Shown here piece after piece: positions 43,290 through 51,886 of a stretch of DNA of 64,000 bases (position 1 is its first letter; every line of letters begins with the position of its first letter). Below the pieces are notes generated by a model. The model had not been told where the DNA came from. It did not search any database and saw only the letters and a program-made list of their open reading frames with translations. The stretch lies in NCBI RefSeq assembly GCF_025717555.1, contig NZ_JAJIRP010000016.1, positions 1-64,000 on the forward strand. Direction: 5' to 3'. The stretch is from Paucibacter sp. B2R-40 (lineage in GTDB: Bacteria; Pseudomonadota; Gammaproteobacteria; Burkholderiales; Burkholderiaceae_C). A program made the translations under genes and the position numbers.

Positions 43290-44297
43290 GTGAAAGTACT
43301 CGTTACCGGCGCGGCCGGCTTTATCGGCATGCATGTCAGCCAACTGCTGTTGGCGCGCGGCGACCAAGTGGTGGGCCTGGACAACCTCAACGACTATTAC
43401 GACCCGCAGCTCAAAGCTGACCGCTTGGCTCGGCTGACGCCGCTGAAGGGTTTCAGCTTCGTCAAGATGGACGTGGCCGACAAGGAAGGCATCGCCCAGC
43501 TGTTCGCGACCGAGAAGTTTGACCGCGTGGTGCATCTGGCCGCGCAAGCCGGCGTGCGCTATTCGATCGAGAACCCGCACGCGTACATCGAGAGCAATAT
43601 CGTCGGCTTCACCAATATCCTGGAAGGCTGCCGCCACAACAAGGTCGAGCACCTGGCCTATGCCTCAAGCTCCAGTGTCTACGGCGGCAACACGCTGATG
43701 CCTTTCTCCGAGCATCACAGCGTGGATCACCCCGTCAGCCTGTACGCGGCGACCAAGAAGGCCAATGAGCTGATGGCGCACACCTACAGCCATCTGTTCC
43801 GCCTGCCGACCACCGGCCTGCGCTTCTTCACCGTCTACGGGCCCTGGGGCCGGCCGGACATGGCGCTGTTCTTGTTCACCAAGGCCATCATCGACGGCAA
43901 GCCTATCAATGTGTTCAACCACGGCAATATGGTGCGCGACTTCACCTATGTGGATGACATCGCCGAGGGCGTGCTGCGCGTGCTGGACCGGGTGGCGACG
44001 CCGGAGCCGGGCTATGACGCGATGAAGAGCGACCCGGCGCATTCGAACGCGCCGTATCGTGTGTTCAATATCGGCAACCATGCGCCCATCAAGCTGATGG
44101 AATTCATCGAGGCGATTGAAGCCGCCGTGGGCAAAGTGGCCGAGAAGAACTACATGCCGCTGCAAGACGGCGATGTGCCGGCCACGCATGCCGACGTGGA
44201 GGAACTGGCCGCCTGGACCGACTTCCGCCCGGCCATGCCGGTGCCGGACGGCGTGGCCAAGTTTGTGGCCTGGTACCGGGATTACTACAAGGTTTGA
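43290..44297 (+). CDS. UDP-glucuronate 4-epimerase (SDR family)
   Basis: A 335-residue nucleotide-sugar epimerase of the CapI/UDP-glucuronate epimerase type. It starts with GTG after a CAGGAG ribosome-binding site. The coenzyme motif GAAGFIG is at 7-13, [12 protein letters not shown] at 31-42, Ser in ASSSSVYG (126-129), and Tyr152/Lys156. [17 protein letters not shown] is typical of the uronate-specific group. With UDP-glucose dehydrogenase (61047) it would give UDP-GalA. Transcribed divergently from wecB. Confidence 0.92.
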   Translation: MKVLVTGAAGFIGMHVSQLLLARGDQVVGLDNLNDYYDPQLKADRLARLTPLKGFSFVKMDVADKEGIAQLFATEKFDRVVHLAAQAGVRYSIENPHAYIESNIVGFTNILEGCRHNKVEHLAYASSSSVYGGNTLMPFSEHHSVDHPVSLYAATKKANELMAHTYSHLFRLPTTGLRFFTVYGPWGRPDMALFLFTKAIIDGKPINVFNHGNMVRDFTYVDDIAEGVLRVLDRVATPEPGYDAMKSDPAHSNAPYRVFNIGNHAPIKLMEFIEAIEAAVGKVAEKNYMPLQDGDVPATHADVEELAAWTDFRPAMPVPDGVAKFVAWYRDYYKV

Positions 44298-44362
44298 TCG
44301 GCTGACAACTGCCTACGGCGCGACCGCCATGCGCCCTAGGTCGGATGTTCTTGAATCGCGGG

Positions 44363-45319
44363 TTAGGCCTTGTCCAGCCACACCGCCAGCCCCTGGGCAT
44401 TGAGCTCAATGTCCATCTCCAGCAGCGCGGCCTGCTGCGCTGGTGCCAATTGGCAACCATGCGCCTGCAGGCGGCGTAAGTAGATCTCCCGCAGGCCGGC
44501 TTTCAGCTGCTGATGCCGATCCGGCGCGTCTCGCAGCTGAAGTCCCAAGGCCTCCATCTCGTCCACCTGCGCCAGCAGCAGCGCGGCCAGGCGCGGCAGA
44601 TCCTGCTGGTCGAAGCCGATGCGGCCATAGTGCGTCAGATACATCGCCTGCGGCTCAAAACTCATCAGCCGCAGCACCGAAGCGCGCAAGGCCTGCGGGT
44701 CGAACTGCACCGGCGTGCTGGTGGGCAGCAGCCATTCGCCCGCCGCCGTGTCGAACTCACGGTAGCTCAGGCCAAAGGTGTCGCCGGTGAACCAGCCCCG
44801 GCTGCGCGCGTCCCAGATGCAGTGGTGGTGGCGGGCGTGGCCGGGGGTGTCGATCAACAAGAGCGGGCGGCCGCCCAGCGCTATCGTTTGCCCATCCATG
44901 CTGGCTTGCGCCCGCTCGGCCGGCACCGGCTGCAGCTCGCCGTAGGAACGCTGCATTTCGGCCATGCCGTAGACGGCCAAGGCGCCCTCGAACAAGGCTG
45001 AGGGGTCGACCATATGGCGCAGGCCGCGCGGATGCACCAGCAGCTTGGCCTGTGGCAGCGACTGCATCAAGAGCCCGACGCCGCCGGCATGGTCCAGGTG
45101 CACGTGCGTGGGGATCACCCAATCGACGGCGGACGGCGCCAGGCCCAGATGGTCGAGCGCCTTCAGCAGGCGCGGCACGGCGTGGTTGGTGCCGGTGTCG
45201 ATGAAGGCGGCGCGGCCGTTTTCGACCATCAAATAGGCAGCGTCAAAGCGCGGGCGCTGAAAACCGGTGTCGATGGCGTAAATGCCGTGGCCGAGTGGTT
45301 CGAGGTAGTCAGGCTGCAC
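44363..45319 (-). CDS. MBL-fold metallo-hydrolase
   Basis: A 318-residue metallo-beta-lactamase-fold hydrolase. The metal-binding motif THVHLDHAGG and the later DTPGHARHHHC and FTGDTFGLSYREFD are intact, with a C-terminal helical region. The GTG at 45319 is chosen because AAGGAG lies 6 bases upstream; a TTG at 45343 would place that site inside the gene. A glyoxalase II-like or esterase activity is possible, but the substrate is unknown. It is transcribed divergently from the deformylase gene. Confidence 0.88.
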   Translation of the reverse strand: MQPDYLEPLGHGIYAIDTGFQRPRFDAAYLMVENGRAAFIDTGTNHAVPRLLKALDHLGLAPSAVDWVIPTHVHLDHAGGVGLLMQSLPQAKLLVHPRGLRHMVDPSALFEGALAVYGMAEMQRSYGELQPVPAERAQASMDGQTIALGGRPLLLIDTPGHARHHHCIWDARSRGWFTGDTFGLSYREFDTAAGEWLLPTSTPVQFDPQALRASVLRLMSFEPQAMYLTHYGRIGFDQQDLPRLAALLLAQVDEMEALGLQLRDAPDRHQQLKAGLREIYLRRLQAHGCQLAPAQQAALLEMDIELNAQGLAVWLDKA

Positions 45320-45366
45320 AAGTGTCTCCTTAGAATGCGCCAACGATAGCGCAGAGGACGACAGCC

Positions 45367-45903
45367 ATGGCCGTACATGAGATTTTGAAAATGGGTGACC
45401 CGCGCTTGTTGCGCGTGGCCAAGCCGGTGACCGAGTTCGGCACCCCTGAGTTGAAGGCGCTGATCAAAGATATGTTCGAGACCATGAAGGCCGCCAACGG
45501 CGCCGGACTGGCGGCGCCGCAGATCGGGGTTGATCTGCAACTGGTGATATTTGGCTTCCAGAGCAATGAGCGCTACCCGGAAGCGCCGCCGGTGCCGCCC
45601 ACCGTCTTGATCAACCCGGTCGTCACGCCGCTCTCGGACGAGATGGTGGAAGGCTTCGAGGGCTGCTTGTCGGTGCCGGGCCTGCGCGGCGTGGTCGAAC
45701 GCTTCGAGCGCCTGCGCTACAGCGGCTTTGATGCCGACGGGCAGCCGATCGAGCGCGAGGCGGATGGCTTCCATGCCCGCGTCGTCCAGCATGAGTGCGA
45801 CCATCTTGTCGGTGTCTTGTACCCCTCGCGTATCAAGGACTTCAGCCGCTTTGGCTTCACCTCGGTGCTGTTCCCCGACATGGACCCGAACGCCGACGAT
45901 TGA
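45367..45903 (+). CDS. def: Peptide deformylase
   Basis: A 178-residue metalloenzyme that removes the N-formyl group from nascent proteins. All three family motifs are intact: [10 protein letters not shown] (45-54), EGCLSVP (98-104, Cys100) and QHECDHLVG (H142, E143, H146). The insertion [22 protein letters not shown] is seen in the secondary deformylases of Burkholderiales. It is not beside fmt, so this is probably a second copy. Confidence 0.96.
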   Translation: MAVHEILKMGDPRLLRVAKPVTEFGTPELKALIKDMFETMKAANGAGLAAPQIGVDLQLVIFGFQSNERYPEAPPVPPTVLINPVVTPLSDEMVEGFEGCLSVPGLRGVVERFERLRYSGFDADGQPIEREADGFHARVVQHECDHLVGVLYPSRIKDFSRFGFTSVLFPDMDPNADD

Positions 45904-45971
45904 AATAGTTTGTAAAGCAGGTCGGCTTGGGTGCCATCTCGAACGTTGAGCTTGCACTGAAGGAGCACCCC

Positions 45972-47915
45972 ATGCTTGCCGCCGCATTGAAACGAATTTT
46001 TGTCCCCGCCCTGATCTTGATCGGTCTGTTGGCCGCGCCCATCAGGGCGGCTCAGGCCGCCGATGGCGACCCCCCGGCGCGTGCCGGGCGCGTTTCCGAA
46101 GTCATCGGCGACGCCTGGCTGTTTGACGCCGACAGCAAGGAATGGGTGCGGGTGACGCGCAACCAGACCGTTGCCGAGGGCGACCGCCTGCGCACCGATG
46201 AGCGCGCCCGCGTCAGCCTGACGGTGGGCTCGACCAGCATGTGGCTGGACGAGCGCAGTGACCTGGAATTCAGCCAACTCGATGAAGGTCGCGTGTTGCT
46301 GATGTTGGCCAAGGGGGATATGGGCCTGAGCCTGCGCTCGCAAGCGGCCGTCAGTGAGTACAAGGTGCAGACCCGCGAAGGGCGCTTCTACGCCGAACAG
46401 CAGGGCATGTACCGGGTCGAACAGATGGACCGAGGCAGCCGTGGCTTCGCCTTCAAGGGGCGCCTGCGCTTTGAGTTTGAGCGTGGCGAAGGCAGCCAGC
46501 CGGTGTGGCTGCAGAACGGCGAGCAAGCTGAATTTTGGTGGGCCGGCGGCCCGCGCACTGAGCGCCAGCGCTTGGGCAGCGACAGCTTTGGCGAATGGCT
46601 GCTGGCGCAAAGCCGTGCCGAAGGGGATCGCTTTGCCTCCGGCGTCAGCCAGCGCTATGTCTCGCCCGAGATGACCGGCGCCGACGAGCTGGACCGCCAT
46701 GGCCGCTGGGAGTCGTCGAGCGAATATGGCAATGTCTGGATCCCGACGGCGGTGGCGGTTGACTGGGCGCCTTACCGCTATGGCCATTGGGCCTGGTCGC
46801 GCCACTGGGGCTGGACCTGGGTGGACGATGCGCCCTGGGGCTATGCACCGTTTCACTATGGGCGCTGGGTGACTTATGGCGGGCGTTGGGTCTGGGCGCC
46901 GGGTAGTTATGTCGTCAACCCGGTCTATGCGCCGGCCTTGGTGGCCTGGGTGGGCGGGGTCTCGGTCGGGGTTGGCGGCGGCTATGGCTATAACAACCGG
47001 CCCTACTACGGCTGGTATCCGCTCGGCCCGCGCGAGATCTATGTGCCGCCCTACCGGCACAGCCCTTCGCACATTCACCGCATCAATATCGACCCCGATC
47101 CGGTCACCGTGAAGCGCCCGCACAGCAACCGTGATGTGGTCGGCGCGGTCAGCTATTTGCCCGGGCAGGGCGGGCCGGTGCGGGCGATGCCGGTCGGCGA
47201 GGTGCGGCCGGTGCGGCCGATGCCGACGGCGCCGGCTCGCAATGATTTGATGGCGGTCTTGCCGGCGCGCAGCGCCGTCGAGGCGCAGGTCAAGCCAGCC
47301 CCCGCGGATATGCCCTGGCGCAGTGAAAATTTGGGGCGACGCGAGCGTGAACGCGAACGCGAGCGAGATCAGGCCCAAAGTCAGATGCGTGACCCAGCGC
47401 GCGAGCGCGCCCGCCCGCAGTTGCCGGATGCGAGCGGCCCGCCTTCGGCGGCGCGGTCAGTGACTGTGCCCGAGCAGCGCAGCGAAAGCCAGCCCTCGGC
47501 GCAGCGCCAAGAGCGCACCGATCGAATTGAGCGTTTGGAGCGGATCGAGCGGCAACAGCAGCAACAGCAACAGCAGCAGCAGCAGCGCGTAGAAGCCGCG
47601 CCGCCGCCATCGCAGGTCCGCCAGGCGACCGACCGCGCGATGGAGCAGATGAGGGAGCGTGCGGTGGAGCGTCAGCAAGAACGGCCGCAAGAACGGCAAC
47701 AAGAGCGCCAAGCCGAGCGTCAGCGTGCGGTGGAACCGGCGGCGCCGCCGCAGGTCCAGATGCAAGCCCCGCGCCCGCAGCCCGAGGCTCAGCGGCCTGC
47801 GCAGCCGCAGCGCCAAGATGATGCCGGCCCCAGGCGCAACCGCGCCGAGGAGGGCCAGCGCTCCGGCGGCGAGCGGGCTAGCGGTGAGCGGCGCCGGGGC
47901 GAGGCCGAGCGTTGA
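45972..47915 (+). CDS. DUF6600/FecR-like exported protein with Q/R/E-rich tail
   Basis: A 647-residue exported protein. A signal peptide (about 1-30, ending AAQAAD) is followed by a FecR-like beta region (about 35-180: GDAWLFDADSKEWVRVTRNQTVAEGDRLRTDE...). A Trp/Tyr-rich DUF6600-type section (about 235-350) repeats GRW, GHW and WVWAPGSY. The last 230 residues are disordered, with Arg-Glu repeats, an 11-Gln run and proline-rich blocks. The start at 45972 gives the signal peptide and has GGAGC upstream. Function is unknown; an envelope-associated or regulatory role is possible. Confidence 0.85.
   Translation: MLAAALKRIFVPALILIGLLAAPIRAAQAADGDPPARAGRVSEVIGDAWLFDADSKEWVRVTRNQTVAEGDRLRTDERARVSLTVGSTSMWLDERSDLEFSQLDEGRVLLMLAKGDMGLSLRSQAAVSEYKVQTREGRFYAEQQGMYRVEQMDRGSRGFAFKGRLRFEFERGEGSQPVWLQNGEQAEFWWAGGPRTERQRLGSDSFGEWLLAQSRAEGDRFASGVSQRYVSPEMTGADELDRHGRWESSSEYGNVWIPTAVAVDWAPYRYGHWAWSRHWGWTWVDDAPWGYAPFHYGRWVTYGGRWVWAPGSYVVNPVYAPALVAWVGGVSVGVGGGYGYNNRPYYGWYPLGPREIYVPPYRHSPSHIHRINIDPDPVTVKRPHSNRDVVGAVSYLPGQGGPVRAMPVGEVRPVRPMPTAPARNDLMAVLPARSAVEAQVKPAPADMPWRSENLGRRERERERERDQAQSQMRDPARERARPQLPDASGPPSAARSVTVPEQRSESQPSAQRQERTDRIERLERIERQQQQQQQQQQQRVEAAPPPSQVRQATDRAMEQMRERAVERQQERPQERQQERQAERQRAVEPAAPPQVQMQAPRPQPEAQRPAQPQRQDDAGPRRNRAEEGQRSGGERASGERRRGEAER
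47553..47585 (+). repeat. CAG/CAA tract encoding 11 glutamines
   Basis: Eleven consecutive glutamine codons (mixed CAA and CAG, with five CAG in a row at the end) interrupt the charged tail of the DUF6600 protein. Such tracts can change length by replication slippage in steps of one codon without breaking the frame. Confidence 0.85.
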
Positions 47916-47916
47916 T

Positions 47917-47961
47917 CAAAGCAGGCCTAAACAAAGCAGGCCTATACAAAGCAGGCTTATA
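47917..47961. repeat. Three tandem 15-bp repeats
   Basis: The units CAAAGCAGGCCTAAA (47917-47931), CAAAGCAGGCCTATA (47932-47946) and CAAAGCAGGCTTATA (47947-47961) stand head to tail between the convergent DUF6600 and TesA-like genes. The third covers the TesA stop codon. They look like a recent local duplication; no terminator hairpin is present. Confidence 0.85.
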
Positions 47962-48607
47962 GCAAGGGCTGCAATTTCGGCCACACCAGATCCAGCATGA
48001 AGGGATGTGCCTTGGCCAGCGGGTGGATGCGGTCGGGCTGGAACCAGTCCAGGGCGTCGGGCCGGTCCGCCACGCCCTTGAGCAAGAAGGGCAGCAGCGC
48101 GGTCTTTTCTTCTTTGGCCACCCGCTCGAACAGGCCGGCGAATTCGCGCCCGTAGCTGGCACCGTAATTCGGCGGCACTTGCATGCCCAGCAGCAAGACA
48201 CGCGCGCCGGCTGCTTTGGCCGCGCGCGTCATGGCCGTGAGGTTTTCATGGCTGGCGGCCAGCGGCAGGCCGCGCAGCGCGTCATTGCCGCCCAATTCAA
48301 TGATGACGACGCTGGGCTGGTGCTGGGTCAACAGGGCGCCTAGTCGAGCGCGTCCGCCGGCCGTGGTGTCACCGCTGATGCTGGCGTTCAACACGGCCTG
48401 GGGCATTTTCTTTTCTTTGAGGCGTTGCTCCAGCAAGGCCACCCAGCCCTGACCACGCGCCAGGCCATATTCGGCCGAAAGGCTGTCGCCGACCACCAGC
48501 ACCAGCGGCGCCGGTTTGGCCGCTGCCGCCTCGGCAAGACCCGGCACAGACCAAGCCAATGCCAAGGCGCTAAAGTACGCCCAGCAATCACGCCGTCTCG
48601 ATGTCAT
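47957..48607 (-). CDS. tesA: TesA-like arylesterase/lysophospholipase, SGNH hydrolase
   Basis: A 216-residue periplasmic esterase. A signal peptide (to about residue 28, GLAEA) is followed by the SGNH blocks: GDSLSAEYG (Ser42), ISGDTTAGG (Gly79), LGGNDALRG (Asn108) and PDRIHPLA (Asp192, His195). The start at 48607 gives a normal signal peptide. It is divergent from the YbbA-type ATPase gene, whose start is only 20 bp away; the pairing tesA/ybbA is conserved in many Proteobacteria. Confidence 0.93.
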   Translation of the reverse strand: MTSRRRDCWAYFSALALAWSVPGLAEAAAAKPAPLVLVVGDSLSAEYGLARGQGWVALLEQRLKEKKMPQAVLNASISGDTTAGGRARLGALLTQHQPSVVIIELGGNDALRGLPLAASHENLTAMTRAAKAAGARVLLLGMQVPPNYGASYGREFAGLFERVAKEEKTALLPFLLKGVADRPDALDWFQPDRIHPLAKAHPFMLDLVWPKLQPLL

Positions 48608-48627
48608 CACTTGGAAATCTCCGCTCA

Positions 48628-49299
48628 ATGTCCGTCAATATCGTTGAAGTCGACCGGGTCAGCAAACGCGTGCAAGACGCTTCCGGCGAGCTGACCATTC
48701 TGCATGACATCTCGTTCAATCTCGCCGCCCAGGAATCGGTTGCCATCGTCGGCGCTTCAGGTTCGGGCAAAAGTACCTTGCTGGCGATTTTGGCCGGCTT
48801 GGATACGCCCAGCAGCGGCACCGTGCGCCTGCGCGGGCAAGATTTGTTTGTACTGAACGAGGATCAGCGCGCGGCAGTACGCGGCGCCGAGTTGGGCTTT
48901 GTGTTCCAGAGCTTTCAGCTGCTGCCCAACTTGAACGCGCTGGAAAACGTGATGCTGCCGCTGGAGTTGCGCGGCGACCGCGATGCCAGGGCAACGGCGA
49001 CGCATATGCTGGGCCGGGTCGGCTTGTCACAGCGGCTCAATCATTACCCGCGCGTGCTTTCGGGGGGCGAGCAGCAGCGGGTGGCGCTGGCGCGTGCCTT
49101 CGTGATGCGGCCGGCCCTGCTCTTGGCCGATGAGCCCACCGGCAGCCTGGACTTCGCCACCGGCGCGGCGGTGATGGCCTTGATGTTCGAGCTCAACCGC
49201 GAAGCGGGCACAACCTTGGTGTTGGTCACGCATGATCCATTGATTGCGCAGCGCTGTCAGCGCCAGTTGCGTATCGAAGCCGGCGCGCTGGTGGTCTAA
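48628..49299 (+). CDS. ABC transporter ATP-binding protein, YbbA/LolD type
   Basis: A 223-residue ATPase with Walker A GASGSGKST (42-50), signature LSGGEQQ (144-150), Walker B LLLADEP (164-170) and the H-loop THD. The sequence is of the LolD/MacB/YbbA group that serves FtsX-like permeases. The matching permease gene (YbbP) normally follows, but here the next gene is DUF2062 on the other strand, so this ATPase is an orphan in the window. An alternative ATG at 48601 would overlap the tesA start. Confidence 0.92.
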   Translation: MSVNIVEVDRVSKRVQDASGELTILHDISFNLAAQESVAIVGASGSGKSTLLAILAGLDTPSSGTVRLRGQDLFVLNEDQRAAVRGAELGFVFQSFQLLPNLNALENVMLPLELRGDRDARATATHMLGRVGLSQRLNHYPRVLSGGEQQRVALARAFVMRPALLLADEPTGSLDFATGAAVMALMFELNREAGTTLVLVTHDPLIAQRCQRQLRIEAGALVV

Positions 49300-49862
49300 G
49301 CTCTTGCGGCATGGGCCCGCTGGCGCAGGCGCCGCCAGCGCTCGCCCCTGATCACCGCCCACCAACCGAAGTACACCACCAGATAGGCCAGCGCGCCCAG
49401 CACCAAGCCGGCCAAGGGCAGGCCGATCAACAGCGGCTCGCCCAGCGCCTGCACCCAGGCCCACAGCGAGGGCCACCAGGTCGCGGGCTGCTGCCACTCA
49501 AGCGCCAGCATCTCCGGCGTGGCGATAGGGCCGTGATGGCCAGAGGCCATGCGACCCAAGGCGATGGCCAAGCTCCAGATCGGCACAAGGGTCAGCGGGT
49601 TGGTCAACCAGGTGGCCGCTATTGCCGCGGCCACATTGGCGCGGCAGACGATGGCCAGCAAGGCGGCCAACACCATCTGCGTTGGCAGCGGGATGACGCC
49701 GGCGGCCAAACCCACGGCCACGCCCATCGCGACGCGGCGCCTATGCGCCACCCACAGCCAGGGCCGCGGCGCCAAGTAGCGGCCCAGCCACTTCAAGCCC
49801 CTGGTTTGGGACAGCGTGTCGGGGTGGGGCAAGATGCGGCGGGCAAGACGGGAAGCGGGCAC
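49296..49862 (-). CDS. DUF2062 family membrane protein
   Basis: A 188-residue membrane protein of the DUF2062 family. It has a basic N-terminus with a GTG start, then hydrophobic segments around GVAVGLAAGVIPLPTQMVLAALLAI and ANVAAAIAATWLTNPLTLVPIWSLAIALG, the family core. The C-terminal segment GLPLAGLVLGALAYLVVYFGWW closes the protein. Function is unknown. Its stop codon overlaps that of the convergent ATPase gene. Confidence 0.88.
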   Translation of the reverse strand: MPASRLARRILPHPDTLSQTRGLKWLGRYLAPRPWLWVAHRRRVAMGVAVGLAAGVIPLPTQMVLAALLAIVCRANVAAAIAATWLTNPLTLVPIWSLAIALGRMASGHHGPIATPEMLALEWQQPATWWPSLWAWVQALGEPLLIGLPLAGLVLGALAYLVVYFGWWAVIRGERWRRLRQRAHAARA

Positions 49863-49886
49863 GCAATTCTTTCGGCGGCTAAATAT

Positions 49887-49925
49887 AAAAAAACCCGCGC
49901 TGCCGGTGAAGGCGCTGCGCGGGTT
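49887..49925 (-). terminator. Rho-independent terminator of the PpiC-BolA-YciB unit
   Basis: A 9-bp GC-rich stem (49892-49900 with 49917-49925) has a 16-base loop. On the minus strand it runs into seven T. It lies 84 bp beyond the stop codon of the peptidyl-prolyl isomerase gene and is the best intrinsic terminator in this half of the window. Confidence 0.88.
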
Positions 49926-50008
49926 GAGCAGTTTCGACTAGGTGGGAGCTCAAGCGGCAATTACAAGCCGCTATTGAGACTGCTCAGCAGTCAAAATGCT
50001 ATGCTCGC

Positions 50009-50830
50009 TCAGTTCGGAGCCGCGCCTTGCGGTGCGCTGGCGAACTTGTAATCGGTCTTGGCCTTGCTCTTCAGCTCTTGCTGATAGGCGCCGAGCTTTT
50101 GCTGTTCCAGGCGCTTGACAATTTGCGGCTTGACGTCGTCAAAGGCGGGGAATTGCGCTTCGCGGCTGTCGTCCAAGCGGATGATGTGGAAGCCGAACTG
50201 CGATTTGACCGGCGTTTGCGTCATTTCACCCTTTTGCAGCAGGGCCAAGGCTTCGGTGAATTCCTTCACATAGCTATTGCCATTGGCCCAGTCCAGATCG
50301 CCACCATTGGCGGCGGAGCCTGGGTCTTTGGAGTTCTTGGTGGCCAGGTCTTCAAACTTGGCGCCGGCCTTGATCTGAGCGATCAGGGCTTTGGCTTCGT
50401 CTTCTTTTTCCACCAGGATGTGGCGGGCGCGGTATTCCTTGCCGCTGTTCTGAGCCTTGAACTTGTCGTACTCGGCCTGCGCTTCGGCGTCCGAGACGGG
50501 GTTCTTCTTGGCGTAGTCGGCAAACAGCTCACGGATCAGAATGCTCTGGCGGGCCAATTCCATCTGGGCCTTGTAGTCGGCGCTGGCGGGCACGCCGCGC
50601 TTTTCGGCTTCCTGGATGAAGATCTCGCGCAACACGACTTCGTCTTTGACCTGCGTCTCCAACTCAGGCGTGCGTTGCTGCTGGCCGCTCTTGGTGACTT
50701 GCGTGAGCAGGAGCTCGGCGCGGGCCTTGGGCACCGGTTTGCCGTTCACGACGGCGATATTTTGCGCGCTGGCGGCCAGCGGCAACAGAGCAGCGGACAG
50801 GGCCACAGCGGCCAACAAATTTTTCTTCAT
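50009..50830 (-). CDS. Periplasmic parvulin-type peptidyl-prolyl cis-trans isomerase
   Basis: A 273-residue exported foldase. The signal peptide (residues 1-22, LAASAQ) is followed by a SurA-like helical N-domain and a PpiC/rotamase domain (about 130-230) with YRARHILVEKEDEAKALI, FEDLATKNSKDPGSAANGGDL and QFGFHIIRLDD, all typical. The start at 50830 (MKKNLLAAVALSA) is chosen over an upstream extension. It follows bolA and yciB on the same strand, the usual order in Burkholderiales. Confidence 0.95.
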   Translation of the reverse strand: MKKNLLAAVALSAALLPLAASAQNIAVVNGKPVPKARAELLLTQVTKSGQQQRTPELETQVKDEVVLREIFIQEAEKRGVPASADYKAQMELARQSILIRELFADYAKKNPVSDAEAQAEYDKFKAQNSGKEYRARHILVEKEDEAKALIAQIKAGAKFEDLATKNSKDPGSAANGGDLDWANGNSYVKEFTEALALLQKGEMTQTPVKSQFGFHIIRLDDSREAQFPAFDDVKPQIVKRLEQQKLGAYQQELKSKAKTDYKFASAPQGAAPN

Positions 50831-50902
50831 GAGGCAACGATCGTTGAGGCTAAAAAAATTGCGCCGGTGAGGGCGCATCATGATCAATACGGGCAGCTTG
50901 AT

Positions 50903-51178
50903 TCAAATTTCATCCGGTGCGCGGGCATCGATGGCCAGCGCATGGATGCCTTGTTGCATCAACTCTGCCAGACAATGATATACGAGCCGGTGGCGTGCCA
51001 CCCGGCCCAAGCCTTTGAAGCGCTCGCTGACGATGCTCAGGCTGTAATGCCCGCCTTCTTTGGCACCGGCGTGGCCGGCATGTTGATGGCTGTCGTCTTG
51101 CAGCTTCAAGACGCTGGGCTCCAGGCCGGCGAGCAAGCGCGCTTCCATCTCCGTCAGGCTGGCTTTGGGCGTGCTCAT
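50903..51178 (-). CDS. BolA family protein
   Basis: A 91-residue BolA-like protein with the family core MEARLLAGLEPSVLKLQDDS, HAGAKEGGHYSLSIVSERFKGLGRVARHRLVYHCLAELM. BolA proteins act with monothiol glutaredoxins in iron-sulfur handling and, in some species, as transcription regulators. The conserved His and the helix-turn-helix-like segment are present; the small internal variation is normal. Its start overlaps the yciB stop by 4 bp. Confidence 0.93.
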   Translation of the reverse strand: MSTPKASLTEMEARLLAGLEPSVLKLQDDSHQHAGHAGAKEGGHYSLSIVSERFKGLGRVARHRLVYHCLAELMQQGIHALAIDARAPDEI

Positions 51179-51840
51179 GGCTTTTCCCCTTCTTTGGTGG
51201 CGTCTTCGGGTGCGGCGTCGGGCTTGGCTTCAGGCAGGTAGCGGCTCATGTAAATGCCCTGCGCCAAGGTGAACACCAAGATCAGCCCGGTGGTGCCGAA
51301 GGCCTTGAAATTGGCCCAGGCCGAGGTGGAGTAGTTGTAGGCCACATAGATGTTGAGCACTCCGAGTGCTGCAAAGAACAACACCCAGGCGCGGTTCAGC
51401 GTCTTCCAGACAAAGTCGGGCAGTTCCAGCTCCGCGCCCAGCATCGCCTTGATCAGGTTCTTGCCCCAAAAAGCCTGCGAGGCCCAAAACACGGTGGCCA
51501 TCGCCCAGTACAGACCAGTGGGCTTCCATTTGATGAAGGTGGCGTTGTGGAACCAGATCGTCGCTCCCCCCAGCGTGACAACCAATCCCAGGCTGATCCA
51601 CAGCATCAAATCGATCTTCTTGCCGCGCAGCTTCAGGATCAAGGCCTGGGTCAAGGTGGCCAGCATCACCACCACGGTGGCCAAAAGTACAGCCGCTTCG
51701 TCCGGGCCGACCTTGCCGCCGGAGACTAAGAAGCCGAAGTTATCGGTCGCGAACTGGGCGGCCCAGTCCTTGTGCGCATCGGCATATTTGAAAGTGCCGA
51801 AAAACAGCAGCAAGGGCAAGAAATCGAGCAAAAGCTTCAT
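51175..51840 (-). CDS. yciB: Septation protein A / YciB inner-membrane protein
   Basis: A 221-residue inner-membrane protein of the YciB/IspZ family, involved in cell-envelope synthesis and division. It opens MKLLLDFLPLLLFFGTFKYA, typical of the family, has five hydrophobic segments and the conserved ATIWFHNATFIKWKPTGLYW and NRAWVLFFAALGVLNIYVAYN. The C-terminal 25 residues are charged. Overlaps bolA by 4 bp. Confidence 0.95.
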   Translation of the reverse strand: MKLLLDFLPLLLFFGTFKYADAHKDWAAQFATDNFGFLVSGGKVGPDEAAVLLATVVVMLATLTQALILKLRGKKIDLMLWISLGLVVTLGGATIWFHNATFIKWKPTGLYWAMATVFWASQAFWGKNLIKAMLGAELELPDFVWKTLNRAWVLFFAALGVLNIYVAYNYSTSAWANFKAFGTTGLILVFTLAQGIYMSRYLPEAKPDAAPEDATKEGEKP

Positions 51841-51886
51841 GGAGAGCGCGGCCGGGTCCGAAAGCGAGAGACAGAGAAGCGGCCGA

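Noticed and set aside
45717-47378. Minus-strand frame of 553 codons opposite def and the DUF6600 gene
   Set aside because: It covers two well-supported genes on the other strand and has no recognisable domain.
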